A stretch of DNA of 64,000 nt from positions 46,730 through 110,729 of the forward strand of contig NZ_DHYG01000067.1 in the NCBI RefSeq assembly GCF_002414005.1. Reading direction: 5' to 3'. Below are positions 1 through 9,362 of the stretch, one piece after another (positions within the stretch are counted from its first letter, which is position 1; the number at the start of each line of letters is the position of its first letter). Source of the stretch: Psychrobacter sp. UBA5136 (lineage in GTDB: Bacteria > Pseudomonadota > Gammaproteobacteria > Pseudomonadales > Moraxellaceae). A program made the position numbers and the translations under genes. The notes below the pieces were generated by a model, which was given only the letters and a program-made list of their open reading frames with translations, had not been told where the DNA came from and ran no database searches.

Positions 1-176
1 CTGTTATTCCAGTATTAGCTGCAGGTGCTGGTGGTGTACAGACTAACTCACAATTAGTAGATGTAAGCAGTGCTGGTTCAGCAGATCTTAACTACTATGC
101 ACAGTACTATGCTACTGGTGCTTCAACTCCTGGTAGTGTTGCAACAACTGTAAAATATACAATTATTTATCAGTAA
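1..176 (+). CDS. Major fimbrial subunit (type 1 pilin-like), 3' end only
   Basis: Open frame from base 3 to the TAA at 174-176, cut by the window edge (58 codons minus stop visible). The visible tail has the alternating Tyr/Ala/Thr pattern of a FimA/CsuA-style pilin C-terminus: a YYAQYYATG stretch, then a final beta strand ending KYTIIYQ. In chaperone-usher systems this last strand is capped by the chaperone and pairs with the next subunit. Chaperone, usher and adhesin genes follow directly, which supports the call. The product would be the secreted, polymerised pilus rod subunit. The N-terminal donor strand and disulfide lie outside the window. Confidence 0.8.
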   Translation, partial: VIPVLAAGAGGVQTNSQLVDVSSAGSADLNYYAQYYATGASTPGSVATTVKYTIIYQ

Positions 177-190
177 TCTTTTACTAGATT

Positions 191-231
191 AAAAAGAGCT
201 AGGAGAAGTAACAGGCCTAGCTCTTTTTTTT
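191..231 (+). terminator. Intrinsic terminator or attenuator between pilin and chaperone
   Basis: A 13-bp stem (191-203 with 216-228) reading AAAAAGAGCTAGG against its complement, a 12-base loop, then a run of T. It sits 15 bases after the pilin stop and 23 bases before the chaperone start. A partial terminator here would give more pilin than assembly-protein mRNA; that role is inferred. Confidence 0.8.
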
Positions 232-253
232 AATTTTAGGTAGAGAGAAATTT

Positions 254-979
254 ATGTCTGTAAAACAGCTGTTTTATAAAATCTGTTTAATCACACTTCT
301 AACACCTATCAGTTTAGTTCATGCAGAAATTATTATTCATGGGACACGTGCGGTTTATCCTTCTGATGCGCGTGAGGTTACGCTGCAATTAAGTAATGAT
401 GGAAAAAACCCCTCTTTGGTCCAAGTATGGATTGATGAAGGTGATCCAAATTCAACCCCTGATCAATCAAAAGCGCCTTTTATTCTTACGCCACCTATTT
501 CACGTGTGGAGGGGGAAAAAAGTCAATTTATACGTATCATGAGTTTGCCTACCGTGAATACATTAAGTAAGACAGAAGAAAGCTTGTTTTGGTTAAACGT
601 ATTAGATATACCACCAAAACCTTCAGCACAAGACAAAACAGCAGCTCCTGATAATTTCTTACAATTAGCTGTTCGCTCACGTATCAAGTTGTTTTATCGT
701 CCTAGCGGTATAAAACAAGATGTTGTTCTAGCTCCTGAAAAAATTCAGTGGAGCAGCACAGGTTCTAATCTCCTAGCCAAAAATCCAACTCCTTTTTATA
801 TAACAATCACCTCTATTACCCAAGAGAACGCAGGCAAAACCATTGATATTTTGTCAGAAGGATTGATGCTAAAGCCTTTTTCTGAACAGAGCGTTCTATT
901 AAAAAGCTCTAATACACAAAATATGACGTTTACCACCATTAATGATTATGGCGGAAGAGTCACTCATAAGATTAAGTAA
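254..979 (+). CDS. Periplasmic fimbrial chaperone (PapD/FimC family)
   Basis: A 241-residue secreted protein with a signal peptide at about 1-24 (cut after LVHA). It starts mature sequence with EIIIHGTRAVYP, the usual first strand of a PapD-type chaperone including the conserved Arg of the subunit-binding cleft. The interdomain VRSRIKLFYRP block (about 139-149) carries the conserved cleft-proximal basic residues. Two Ig-like domains are expected; the length is typical of the family. It should hold pilin subunits in the periplasm by donor-strand complementation and deliver them to the usher encoded next. An AGAGAGAAA stretch precedes the ATG. Confidence 0.93.
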   Translation: MSVKQLFYKICLITLLTPISLVHAEIIIHGTRAVYPSDAREVTLQLSNDGKNPSLVQVWIDEGDPNSTPDQSKAPFILTPPISRVEGEKSQFIRIMSLPTVNTLSKTEESLFWLNVLDIPPKPSAQDKTAAPDNFLQLAVRSRIKLFYRPSGIKQDVVLAPEKIQWSSTGSNLLAKNPTPFYITITSITQENAGKTIDILSEGLMLKPFSEQSVLLKSSNTQNMTFTTINDYGGRVTHKIK

Positions 980-1048
980 GTCTTGTTTTTATTATTCAAA
1001 TTGAGTCATCTCAAAGAGAAATTATATTTTCAATAAAGTGGCCGTGTT

Positions 1049-3604
1049 ATGAAACACACCTTGCATATTTCTAAAAATATTAAGCAGCATCTTAAATGCT
1101 GTTTGGCGTATTGTGTGATCACTCTTGGCATAACCACATTGGCATCAGCCAGTGATATTGAAAATGGACCTACTGAAAAAATAGCTGAATTTAACTCAGA
1201 TTTCCTAATCGGTGAAGCTAAAAACATCGACATTAAACGTTTTACATATGCTAATGCGATCTTACCAGGTGATTACAACGTAGATGTCTATATCAATGGT
1301 AACTGGTTTGGCAAGCATCAAATAGCGTTCAAAAATACGGAAGATAATAAAAGTGCATATACCTGCTTTTCCTCAAAACAATTGCTTGAATATGGTATAA
1401 AAGCAGAGGTTATTAAAGAAAGACTGGCAGTCAATAATAAAAACTGTCAACAGCTGGGTGAATGGGTTCAGGATTCTTTTTATGAGTTTGACTCCTCAAA
1501 GTTAAGATTTGATATCTCGATTCCACAAATTGCCATGGAAAGAAATGCACAAGGGTACGTTGACCCTAGTGTTTGGGATCGTGGTATTGATGCTGCATTT
1601 GTCTCGTACAATGCGAGCGCCTATAAAGCTCATAATAAAATAGAAAATAGCGAAGACAATACCAATGCGTTTGTATCATTAAGTACAGGTGCAAATTTTG
1701 CAGACTGGCAATTTCGTCACAATGGTCAGTGGAAGTGGGAGGATGAGACTGAGAGCAAAGACACTCAATCAACTTATGACGCTATTAGTACTTATGCTCA
1801 GCGAGCATTTCCTCAGTATAGAGGTGTATTAACGCTTGGTGATAGCTTTACCAATGGTGAGGTATTCAACTCATTTGGTTATCGTGGTGCAGAATTTTCT
1901 AGTGATGACCGCATGCTACCCAATAGTATGCTTGGCTATGCACCAAGAATTCGAGGTAATGCTCAAACCAATGCTAAAGTTGAAATTCGTCAGCAAGGTC
2001 AACTAATCTACCAAACTACCGTTGCTGCTGGAAGCTTTGAGATTAATGATCTATATCCTACCGGTTATGGTGGAGAGCTAGAAGTCTCTATTCTAGAAGC
2101 TAATGGCGATATTCAGAAATACGCAATTCCTTATGCGTCAGTCGCACAAATGTTGCGTCCAGGTATGAGTCGTTATTCAGTCATGACGGGGCAATTTCGT
2201 GACACTGATATAGATATGAATCCGTTTATTGTTCAAGGTCAATATCAACGGGGTGTTAATAATCGTATAACGGCTTATGGGGGCTTTCAAGGATCAGAAG
2301 ATTATACGGCGTTGACGTTAGGTAGTGCATTTGCCACACCAATAGGGGCAGTTGCTTTAGATATGACGCACTCTCAAGCAAATTTTGATCGTCGTGATAA
2401 AGAGGTAGGACAAAGTTACCGCCTCAGTTACAGTAAGCTCATTACACCAACAGATACTAACTTAACCTTGGCCGCATATCGTTATTCAACAGAAAATTAT
2501 TATAATCTGCGTGATGCCTTACTGGCTCAAGAATTAGAAAAAAAGGGCATAAGCTCTAAATACTATGGTAAACAGCGTAGCGAACTTCAAATAACGTTAA
2601 ATCAGGGGTTGCCTAATGATTGGGGGAATCTCTATGCGACTGGGTCTTGGGTAGATTACTGGGATCGTGAAGAAACCACCAAACAATATCAGGTCGGTTA
2701 TAGTAATAACTATCGGAATTTGAACTATGGGGTGTCAGCCATTAGAAGAATGGTAGAAAATAGTTCGACAAGTAGGAGTGAGAACGATACTGAATACCTG
2801 TTAACATTATCATTACCACTTTCTTTTAAACGTAATTCTATAAATGTAAATTCATCGCATACTCAAGATAATACCACCGTCGGCATGAGTGGAGTAATAG
2901 GCGATCGATTTAACTATGGCGCTTCAGTATCAACAGACTATAAAGACAGCTCAAGCTTCAATACCAACGTACAATACCGTACCAACGTTACTACCTTAGG
3001 TGGCTCATACAGTACTTCAGATCAGTACGAACAAGTATCATTAACGGCAAGAGGCAATATTGTTGCTCACTCTGAGGGTGTACTTTTTGGACCAGACCAA
3101 GGCCAAACCATGGTTTTAGTATATGCTCCTGACGCTACAGGCGCTAAAGTCAATAATACCAACGGTTTAACCATTAATAAATCAGGCTATGCCGTGATCC
3201 CCTATGTCACCCCTTATCGTTTAAATGAAATTGTTTTAAACCCTGAGAATATGTCATTAGATGTAGAGCTGGATGGCAGTAGTCAACGCATTGCGCCTTA
3301 TGCCGGATCAATCTCAAAAGTTAATTTTGTGACCAAGTCAGGAAAAGCACTTTATATTAGAAGTTTAGATGCCAAAGGGGAGACATTGCCTTTTGCATCT
3401 GAAGTATTCGACTCAAAAGGTGAGTATGTGGGTATGGTTGCTCAAGGCAGCTTAGTGTATCTACGCACCAACACTCTGGCTGATACAGTGACAGTAAAGT
3501 GGGGAGAGACACAAGATGCGCAATGCAAGATACAATATGATGTCACCGCTCAGTCATCAAAGAATGAGAAAAATATGCTGATGTTAGAAGGTTTATGCCA
3601 ATGA
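1049..3604 (+). CDS. Outer-membrane fimbrial usher (FimD/PapC family)
   Basis: An 851-residue usher, full length for the family. There is an N-terminal leader with a hydrophobic segment ending LASA (about 1-35). The periplasmic chaperone-binding domain follows, starting FNSDFLIG and containing PGDYNVDVYING. A 24-strand barrel with plug domain comes next; its signatures LGDSFTNGEVFNSFGYRGAEFSSDD and MLGYAPRIRGNA are at about 270-300, each shown here in part. C-terminal plug-like domains end in GLCQ. It forms the export pore and catalyses subunit ordering. The gene overlaps the adhesin start by 4 bases, so the two are probably translationally coupled. Confidence 0.95.
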   Translation: MKHTLHISKNIKQHLKCCLAYCVITLGITTLASASDIENGPTEKIAEFNSDFLIGEAKNIDIKRFTYANAILPGDYNVDVYINGNWFGKHQIAFKNTEDNKSAYTCFSSKQLLEYGIKAEVIKERLAVNNKNCQQLGEWVQDSFYEFDSSKLRFDISIPQIAMERNAQGYVDPSVWDRGIDAAFVSYNASAYKAHNKIENSEDNTNAFVSLSTGANFADWQFRHNGQWKWEDETESKDTQSTYDAISTYAQRAFPQYRGVLTLGDSFTNGEVFNSFGYRGAEFSSDDRMLPNSMLGYAPRIRGNAQTNAKVEIRQQGQLIYQTTVAAGSFEINDLYPTGYGGELEVSILEANGDIQKYAIPYASVAQMLRPGMSRYSVMTGQFRDTDIDMNPFIVQGQYQRGVNNRITAYGGFQGSEDYTALTLGSAFATPIGAVALDMTHSQANFDRRDKEVGQSYRLSYSKLITPTDTNLTLAAYRYSTENYYNLRDALLAQELEKKGISSKYYGKQRSELQITLNQGLPNDWGNLYATGSWVDYWDREETTKQYQVGYSNNYRNLNYGVSAIRRMVENSSTSRSENDTEYLLTLSLPLSFKRNSINVNSSHTQDNTTVGMSGVIGDRFNYGASVSTDYKDSSSFNTNVQYRTNVTTLGGSYSTSDQYEQVSLTARGNIVAHSEGVLFGPDQGQTMVLVYAPDATGAKVNNTNGLTINKSGYAVIPYVTPYRLNEIVLNPENMSLDVELDGSSQRIAPYAGSISKVNFVTKSGKALYIRSLDAKGETLPFASEVFDSKGEYVGMVAQGSLVYLRTNTLADTVTVKWGETQDAQCKIQYDVTAQSSKNEKNMLMLEGLCQ

Positions 3605-4635
3605 GCTCTAGACTATTAAATAGTTTTTTCTTGCTAATGAGCTGTGTTTTAAGTTCAGAGGTATATGCAAGGTGTACGGCCGACTGGGGCTTTACACCTA
3701 TTGATATCAGTATGAATGTAGGCAGAGTCGTTGTTAGACCGAGCGATCCCGTTGGAACGGTCTTGCGACGCGCTTCTTTTCCTGTTACCCCTAATGGTTC
3801 TAAGATTAGTTGCAATATTTTCGGAGGGACAATACAAGCCGTTCTTTCACAAACCCCTTCGTTAAGCCCAGCAGGTGGTGATTCTGTTTATAACACTAAT
3901 ATTAAAGGTATAGGAATTCGTTTGTACAGAGATGCTGGAAATGGCTCAGATTTTTCCGGCTACTATCCCTACAGCAAAGCGTTGTCAGGCGGTACGCTTC
4001 TCAGAGATAAGACCTATACACTAGGCGAAGGTTTTTTTGTTGTTGAGATCATTAAAACGGCTGCTTCAACAGGATCGGGCGCTTTGACTGCAGGTAGGTA
4101 CAGTAGTTATCATTCGCGTGACGATGTAAATAATCCTTTTTTGACAAGTACAGTGTACGGTAATGCTATTACAATTGCTTCATCCTCATGTGAGCTATTA
4201 GGAGAGCCTAATAAGACTGTGCAACTACCTACTGTCAATAAATCTGGATTTAAAGGTGTTGGCTCTACACAAGGTACTCAGGCTTTTGATCTAAACTTTT
4301 TATGTAATGGTGGTGAAAATTTAACAGCCTATGTACAGAGCAATAAAATTAGTTTGAATTTTGACTATACGCTAGCACCTAATACAACGAATGTGTTGGC
4401 TAACAATGCGCCTGCATCAACCCGAGCGAAAGGTGTCGGTATTCAACTAAAGACAAACTATAACAATGTCAGTAAAGTAATTGTAAAAAACGAAAAACTT
4501 GCATTGGGAACTGTTAAGTCGAATCAAAACATTCAATACAATGTTCCGCTAGATGCAAGCTACTATCAAACAGATGCCATTATTACACCAGGAAAGGTGA
4601 GCTCAGTGGCGACTGTGACTATTGAGTATGAGTAA
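3601..4635 (+). CDS. Fimbrial tip adhesin / two-domain minor subunit
   Basis: A 344-residue secreted protein. I chose the ATG at 3601 because it overlaps the usher stop (ATGA) and lies 9 bases after AGAAGG (3586-3591); the ATG at 3595 is only 3 bases from that motif. The signal peptide is about 1-23 (ends EVYA). An N-terminal lectin-like or receptor-binding region of about 170 residues has no recognisable family. A C-terminal pilin-type domain starts near SSCELLGEP and includes the paired Cys and a FDLNFLC stretch. Last-gene position and two-domain layout fit a FimH-like tip adhesin. The ligand cannot be predicted. Confidence 0.82.
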   Translation: MSSRLLNSFFLLMSCVLSSEVYARCTADWGFTPIDISMNVGRVVVRPSDPVGTVLRRASFPVTPNGSKISCNIFGGTIQAVLSQTPSLSPAGGDSVYNTNIKGIGIRLYRDAGNGSDFSGYYPYSKALSGGTLLRDKTYTLGEGFFVVEIIKTAASTGSGALTAGRYSSYHSRDDVNNPFLTSTVYGNAITIASSSCELLGEPNKTVQLPTVNKSGFKGVGSTQGTQAFDLNFLCNGGENLTAYVQSNKISLNFDYTLAPNTTNVLANNAPASTRAKGVGIQLKTNYNNVSKVIVKNEKLALGTVKSNQNIQYNVPLDASYYQTDAIITPGKVSSVATVTIEYE

Positions 4636-5059
4636 TTTGAATTATTAAAGTATAATTTTTTTCGTAACTGACGCTATTCCTATAATAGCGCTTATGATAC
4701 ACAAAAATGATGATTTAAAAGCTCAATGTATGTACACAACGAAGTACACCGCGCCTATTTTATTTATCTAAAATGTTGATACTATTAGCCTACAGCCAAA
4801 CATTCAAGTCCTCACTAGGGAACCATGCTCATTCTCATAATCGTCGTTATAATAAAGGATTTTAGAACAAAAAAAGCAATGTGTCGGTTGTGATAAGGTA
4901 TGGGTAGTTTATTAATAAAATATCTCAAAAATACAGTGTAATTATGAGCTGTGCTATAATTTCGTATTACAAAGCCAGCAAATAAAAGCGCATATAAATC
5001 CAGCACATTGCTGCCATAGCGCGATAGCCCATTTATCTTTTATCGATTAAGACCTTTTT
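4636..5059. other. Intergenic spacer between fimbrial operon and rsmA
   Basis: 424 bases of AT-rich sequence without a convincing gene. It holds a weak 7-bp dyad (4672-4678 with 4684-4690) not followed by a T-run, so no clear terminator for the fimbrial operon, and the rsmA promoter candidate listed separately. A minus-strand reading frame at 4815-5006 has no ribosome site or family resemblance. Confidence 0.6.
4932..4966 (+). promoter_or_regulatory. Candidate sigma-70 promoter for rsmA-apaH
   Basis: An extended -10 element TGCTATAAT (4952-4960) lies about 100 bases before the rsmA ATG. The -35 region is weak, which is common when the TGn extension is present. The call rests on motif match only. 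Confidence 0.5.
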
Positions 5060-5923
5060 ATGTCCAAAACTACGTTTGATGCTCAATCTATTTCTAACAG
5101 CCTACGCGCTGCCAAACACCAACCGCGTAAACGCTTTGGTCAAAACTTCTTACATGACGCTAGTGTCATTCGTCAAATCGTTGACAGTATTCGCCTAGAG
5201 CGAGATGACAATTTAATCGAGATTGGACCCGGTATGGGCGCGCTAACAGAGCCGCTATTGGCAGAAGTCGATGCGATGACCGTGGTAGAGTTGGATCGTG
5301 ACTTGGCAGATAGTTTGCGCATTCGTATTGGAGCTAATAGCCATCCGAACTTTACGATTATTAAAGACAATGCCATGCATGTCGATTATCGTGAGCTGTA
5401 TAGCCCTGAGCGCGGTAAGCTGCGCGTAGTGGGTAATCTACCATATAATATTTCTACGCCGATACTCTTTCATTTGCTCAGTTATGCGGATGTCATTCAA
5501 GACATGCATTTTATGCTACAAAAAGAAGTGGTTGAGCGTATCACCGCTGACGTCGGCAGTAAAACCTATGGCCGCTTATCGGTCATCATGCAATATTACT
5601 GCGATACCGATTATTTATTGACCGTACCGCGCGGTGCTTTTAATCCGCCGCCAAAAGTCACCAGTGCGGTTTTTCGCTTGACGCCGTATCTTAATAAGCC
5701 AGTCGTGGCAGAAGATGAAGAGTATTTTGCGCTCGTGGTACGCGAAACCTTTAACCATCGCCGTAAGACACTGCGGGCTATTTTTAAAAGTTCTACGCTA
5801 CTGCCGACCCTAAGCGAAGCAGATTTTGCTGCTTGTGCCATCGATCCGCAAGCGCGTCCTGAAACCTTAAGTGTGAAAGATTTTGTCAATCTGAGTAATC
5901 AAGCGCGCCAAGTAGGAGCGTAA
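5060..5923 (+). CDS. rsmA: 16S rRNA dimethyladenosine transferase RsmA (KsgA)
   Basis: 287 residues, close to the usual 270-290. It dimethylates two adjacent adenosines near the 3' end of 16S rRNA (A1518 and A1519 in E. coli numbering) using S-adenosylmethionine. The family start RKRFGQNFL is at about 24-32, the SAM-binding EIGPGMGALT at about 53-62, and the catalytic NLPYNIS motif at about 125-131. The C-terminal helical domain includes the FNHRRKTLR stretch. Its neighbour apaH follows after 45 bases, so the two are probably cotranscribed. In enterobacteria apaG lies between them; it is absent here. Confidence 0.97.
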   Translation: MSKTTFDAQSISNSLRAAKHQPRKRFGQNFLHDASVIRQIVDSIRLERDDNLIEIGPGMGALTEPLLAEVDAMTVVELDRDLADSLRIRIGANSHPNFTIIKDNAMHVDYRELYSPERGKLRVVGNLPYNISTPILFHLLSYADVIQDMHFMLQKEVVERITADVGSKTYGRLSVIMQYYCDTDYLLTVPRGAFNPPPKVTSAVFRLTPYLNKPVVAEDEEYFALVVRETFNHRRKTLRAIFKSSTLLPTLSEADFAACAIDPQARPETLSVKDFVNLSNQARQVGA

Positions 5924-5968
5924 TTTATCTAGCAGCGTAATTTATCATCTAAAAAGTATAGAGGTGTT

Positions 5969-6814
5969 ATGAGTTTTCGCCATCAATATGTCATCGGTGA
6001 TTTGCAAGGTTGCTACGCCGCGTACCTGCAGTTACTTGAAACCTTAGATTTTGACCCTGTGCAAGACAAGCTATGGTTTGCTGGGGACTTGGTGGCACGC
6101 GGTGAAGACTCGCTAAGTACGCTGCGTCATGTAAAGTCTCTATGTGAAAAGGGCGCTGCGGCAACGGTACTTGGCAATCACGATATCAATTTAATTGCAG
6201 TTTGGCGCGGGGCGACATCGATTAAGAAAAAAGACAAGACTGCGCCTATTTTTGCTGCCGATGATTGCGATGAATTATTAGAATGGCTACGTCATCAGCC
6301 ACTACTGGCTTACCCTGATGAGCAGACGGTGCTGGTACATGCCGGCATTCCGCCGCATTGGACGATTAAGGCTGCGGCGAAATATGCGCAGCAGCTAGAG
6401 GCGCAGCTAAAAGGCAGTCTAAAACAGCTCGATCGCTTATTGCCACACTTATATAGCAAAACCGCCGATGAGTGGCATGCAGATATTCATGGCTATACCA
6501 AAATGCGCGCGATTGCCAATTACTTCACGCGTATGCGCTTGTGCAAACAAGACGGCACGCTTGAATTTGATTTTTCAGCAGGTTTGGATGAGCCGATGCC
6601 AAAGGATTTTTTACCTTGGTTTGAATGGCAAGTACCGCGAGCGCGCAAGGTGCTATTTGGCCATTGGGCCGCGCTTAAAGCTGAGGTCGACTTGCCGTAT
6701 GCGCGTGCGCTTGATGGTGGCTGTGTTTGGGGTAATTACCTATTTGCTTATCGTTTGGGCGACGGTAAAACCATCACCTCAAGTGCTCACTGCGTACAGC
6801 CAGAAGAAGAATAG
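5969..6814 (+). CDS. apaH: Symmetrical bis(5'-nucleosyl)-tetraphosphatase ApaH
   Basis: 281 residues, typical length. A calcineurin-like metallophosphatase that splits Ap4A into two ADP and so controls stress dinucleotides and Np4-capped RNA. Metal-binding motifs are intact: GDLQGC at about 11-16, GDLVARGEDS at about 39-48, LGNHDINL at about 71-78, and VHAG at about 121-124. It lies downstream of rsmA in the same direction, the conserved arrangement in gammaproteobacteria. The transcript ends at a hairpin that runs into the convergent gene. Confidence 0.96.
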   Translation: MSFRHQYVIGDLQGCYAAYLQLLETLDFDPVQDKLWFAGDLVARGEDSLSTLRHVKSLCEKGAAATVLGNHDINLIAVWRGATSIKKKDKTAPIFAADDCDELLEWLRHQPLLAYPDEQTVLVHAGIPPHWTIKAAAKYAQQLEAQLKGSLKQLDRLLPHLYSKTADEWHADIHGYTKMRAIANYFTRMRLCKQDGTLEFDFSAGLDEPMPKDFLPWFEWQVPRARKVLFGHWAALKAEVDLPYARALDGGCVWGNYLFAYRLGDGKTITSSAHCVQPEEE

Positions 6815-6904
6815 TCATTCTGCTTTATATAAAACTTTTTAGATAAAAACCTTAAAATAAATATTAACCTAGCATTTAAGCTGTCAGTTAAATCACCAGC
6901 TCAG

Positions 6905-6948
6905 CCACCAAAATTACCCATTAACTGGGTAGGTTTGGTGGTTTTTTT
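6905..6948 (+). terminator. Terminator of rsmA-apaH
   Basis: Stem CCACCAAA (6905-6912) with TTTGGTGG (6934-6941), plus an inner ACCC/GGGT pairing, then seven T (6942-6948). It overlaps the last codons of the convergent gene (stop at 6921), so its right half also encodes the final Pro-Pro-Asn-Leu-Pro-Ser residues on the other strand. Confidence 0.85.
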
Positions 6949-9362
6949 GGTTTAGGCAAGGGCGTTTTGGCATCGCCAGCGGCTTTACTATCAGGATTGC
7001 TATCTTCGCCTTTAGGCAGCTTATCGTACTGGATATCATTACGGTAAGGGACGCTGTTTAGCTCCTCATCTATTAGTCCATCATCGAGGTCGATCGTTTT
7101 TTTGGCGCTTACTGGCTTAGTAGTACTGTGCGTTTCTCGACTTTTCAGCGCCGCGTCAGCATGACTATCCGATATATTATTATCATAATCTATATCAGTA
7201 ATCGCCTGCTCATTTTGCATACTTTCTTGCTTAGATTTGGGCAGGATTTTGACATCCGATAAACGGCGCACGACATAGTTATGGGGGATGGGTTGTCCGC
7301 CTTTATGAGCATGGGTATCATCAAAAATCATGTGACCTTGGCTGTCGATACGCGCGTACTTCATCGGTTTATCGCGTGGCCAAAAAAAGTCGGACGGGTG
7401 GGTCAGCATATGACTAAAAAGCTGCTTGGTTAAACGGCTCCACTCCATAAATTTGACTTCTTTAGAGCGCAGCGCCACAAACAATGCCAGCGAGAAGCTC
7501 ACCATCAGATTGACCATTCCGATAAGGGCAACGCCCAAGATAGAGATGAAAACAACCGGCCAATCCCATTGATTGGCGGACATATTAAACAGTCCGTGCG
7601 CTAGATTCGCCGAGGCAAAGGCAATGTGGCGAATATCAATTGGCAAGCCAAATATAAAACCTATGGTGGCGGTACTGCCCAAGAACACCCCGAATAAAAA
7701 ATTACCCATAATAGCGCCGAGATTGGCTTCGATAAAGCCGCCCAAACGCTGCAACCAAGCTTTGGGCAATAAGTATTGCAGTAGCCTGTGGCGCTGAATA
7801 CGAGCGCCGATTTGGTTATAAACCGCCAAATTATCATAGTAACCAGCGATAAGACCCGCTAAAAATAAATACACGCCAGCGATAGCGGCATGCGGTAGGG
7901 CTAAGGAATGAAACGGGTCGAGATCATGCAGTAAGTGCGCGGCCTTATCGGCATTAATCATCGGCGCGCCCGTATATTGCAACCACGCAAACGAGATAAT
8001 CAGCGCCACTGGTATTGCTACCATGACGTTACCCATAATCGCGACAAACTGGGTACGCAAAATATCGACCACCAATTCTGATAGCTTATTTAATTGGTGC
8101 GATTTTTTGCCAGAACCGTCAGAAATGGTAGAGGCGATTGCCGCGGCCGTCATAGCGGGCTGCTTGGTGGCGACCGTACCATGGACGATATGAATAAACA
8201 CAAAGCCCAAACCATAAATCATACTGTTTATAAAAGCGCGCCCCATCGGCGCAAGCGCTAAGTGATACGCCAGTATTTTTATCGTTGCCATAAAAGCAAT
8301 GATAAAACCGCCAATAGAGGCTTTTTTAAACATCTTTTGGTAGCCGGCCTTATCGGTACTAATATAATGCTCGCCAACGCGGCTGGCGTTTTCGGTGACC
8401 TTGCGTGACAAGAGCTTGGTATTATTATCAATCAAATAACCAATACTATAGCGGCGACTGGCGCTGGTAATCAGCGCTTGAATGAGCTCGATGATCGCCC
8501 GATCGCGCTTATCGTAATTGTCCGCCACCAGCTCGGTTAGGATGCGCATACGCCGTAAGCTTTGGTCCAAGCGCAGCATCATGTTGGTTAGGCGGATTGA
8601 GATACCGGTTTTATAAATGCGCTTGCGTATGGTAGCAACGATGTCTTCACATTGCTCAATCATCACCAGTAACGGCGCAGGGTCGACCGCCTTGTCAGGG
8701 ATGATATCGGTTAACGTATCAAGCTCATGTGCTTCACGGTACTGATTGACGTACAGGACGGCTTCTTGATTTTGGGCCACAAATGATGCTGAATAATTGA
8801 GCATTTGCGGATAAAATTCCATCAAATCCGGATGCAAACCGATACCGCTGATACGATACGATAAAATAATAATTGCGTTTAAAATGCTGTTTTTTGCCGT
8901 CGCGACCAAGTTTAAATGTGGCTCATTGACCTTGAGTAGCCCGACCAGCGTATCCCATTTGTCCTTGTCGATGTTGGCAAGCCAGCGCTCATCAGAGCGT
9001 TTATCAAATAAATAACCGACCAGCTCAATAACAGAATCTTCTTGTGGCAACAGCGGTAAAAAACGATGGCCGATCAGGCGGCGCAGACTATTAAAAAAGC
9101 CCTGATCCGACATGATGCCCGTGTCGGTGTATAGCGCAATTTGGCGATATTCAATAATGAGTTTTAAAACGAAACTTGCCAGCCCATCGGCATATTCTGG
9201 ATGCTGACGTAAAACATCAATCAAATCTTGCATCTTTTGATTGGCTAACGCGGGCTCTTTATCGCTCACCCGTAGCTCATCGATTAAGCGCTTGAGTACC
9301 GCAGGGTCTGGCACATCACTTAAGGCGGTAATCTGTTGTAAAATGTGTTTTATTTCTGACAC
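6921..9362 (-). CDS. Gcr-family 'site-specific recombinase' membrane protein
   Basis: 813 residues, starting with GTG preceded by AAGGGA at 6-base spacing. The protein belongs to the family annotated as site-specific recombinase after the gonococcal gcr gene. However, the sequence shows no tyrosine- or serine-recombinase catalytic motif. It has a helical soluble N-terminal half (about 1-340) and a membrane half with about six hydrophobic segments (about 350-680). The conserved block around FIHIVHGTVATKQPAMTAAA is at about 390-410. A low-complexity, charged, Pro/Lys-rich C-terminal tail of about 100 residues looks lineage-specific. Function is therefore uncertain; a membrane role is more plausible than DNA recombination. 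Confidence 0.8.
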   Translation of the reverse strand: MSEIKHILQQITALSDVPDPAVLKRLIDELRVSDKEPALANQKMQDLIDVLRQHPEYADGLASFVLKLIIEYRQIALYTDTGIMSDQGFFNSLRRLIGHRFLPLLPQEDSVIELVGYLFDKRSDERWLANIDKDKWDTLVGLLKVNEPHLNLVATAKNSILNAIIILSYRISGIGLHPDLMEFYPQMLNYSASFVAQNQEAVLYVNQYREAHELDTLTDIIPDKAVDPAPLLVMIEQCEDIVATIRKRIYKTGISIRLTNMMLRLDQSLRRMRILTELVADNYDKRDRAIIELIQALITSASRRYSIGYLIDNNTKLLSRKVTENASRVGEHYISTDKAGYQKMFKKASIGGFIIAFMATIKILAYHLALAPMGRAFINSMIYGLGFVFIHIVHGTVATKQPAMTAAAIASTISDGSGKKSHQLNKLSELVVDILRTQFVAIMGNVMVAIPVALIISFAWLQYTGAPMINADKAAHLLHDLDPFHSLALPHAAIAGVYLFLAGLIAGYYDNLAVYNQIGARIQRHRLLQYLLPKAWLQRLGGFIEANLGAIMGNFLFGVFLGSTATIGFIFGLPIDIRHIAFASANLAHGLFNMSANQWDWPVVFISILGVALIGMVNLMVSFSLALFVALRSKEVKFMEWSRLTKQLFSHMLTHPSDFFWPRDKPMKYARIDSQGHMIFDDTHAHKGGQPIPHNYVVRRLSDVKILPKSKQESMQNEQAITDIDYDNNISDSHADAALKSRETHSTTKPVSAKKTIDLDDGLIDEELNSVPYRNDIQYDKLPKGEDSNPDSKAAGDAKTPLPKPKKPPNLPS

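Noticed and set aside
4672..4690. Small dyad as terminator of the fimbrial operon
   Set aside because: 7-bp stem without a T-run on either side.
4815..5006. Minus-strand 63-codon frame before rsmA
   Set aside because: No ribosome site, no family pattern, overlaps the rsmA promoter candidate; likely chance.
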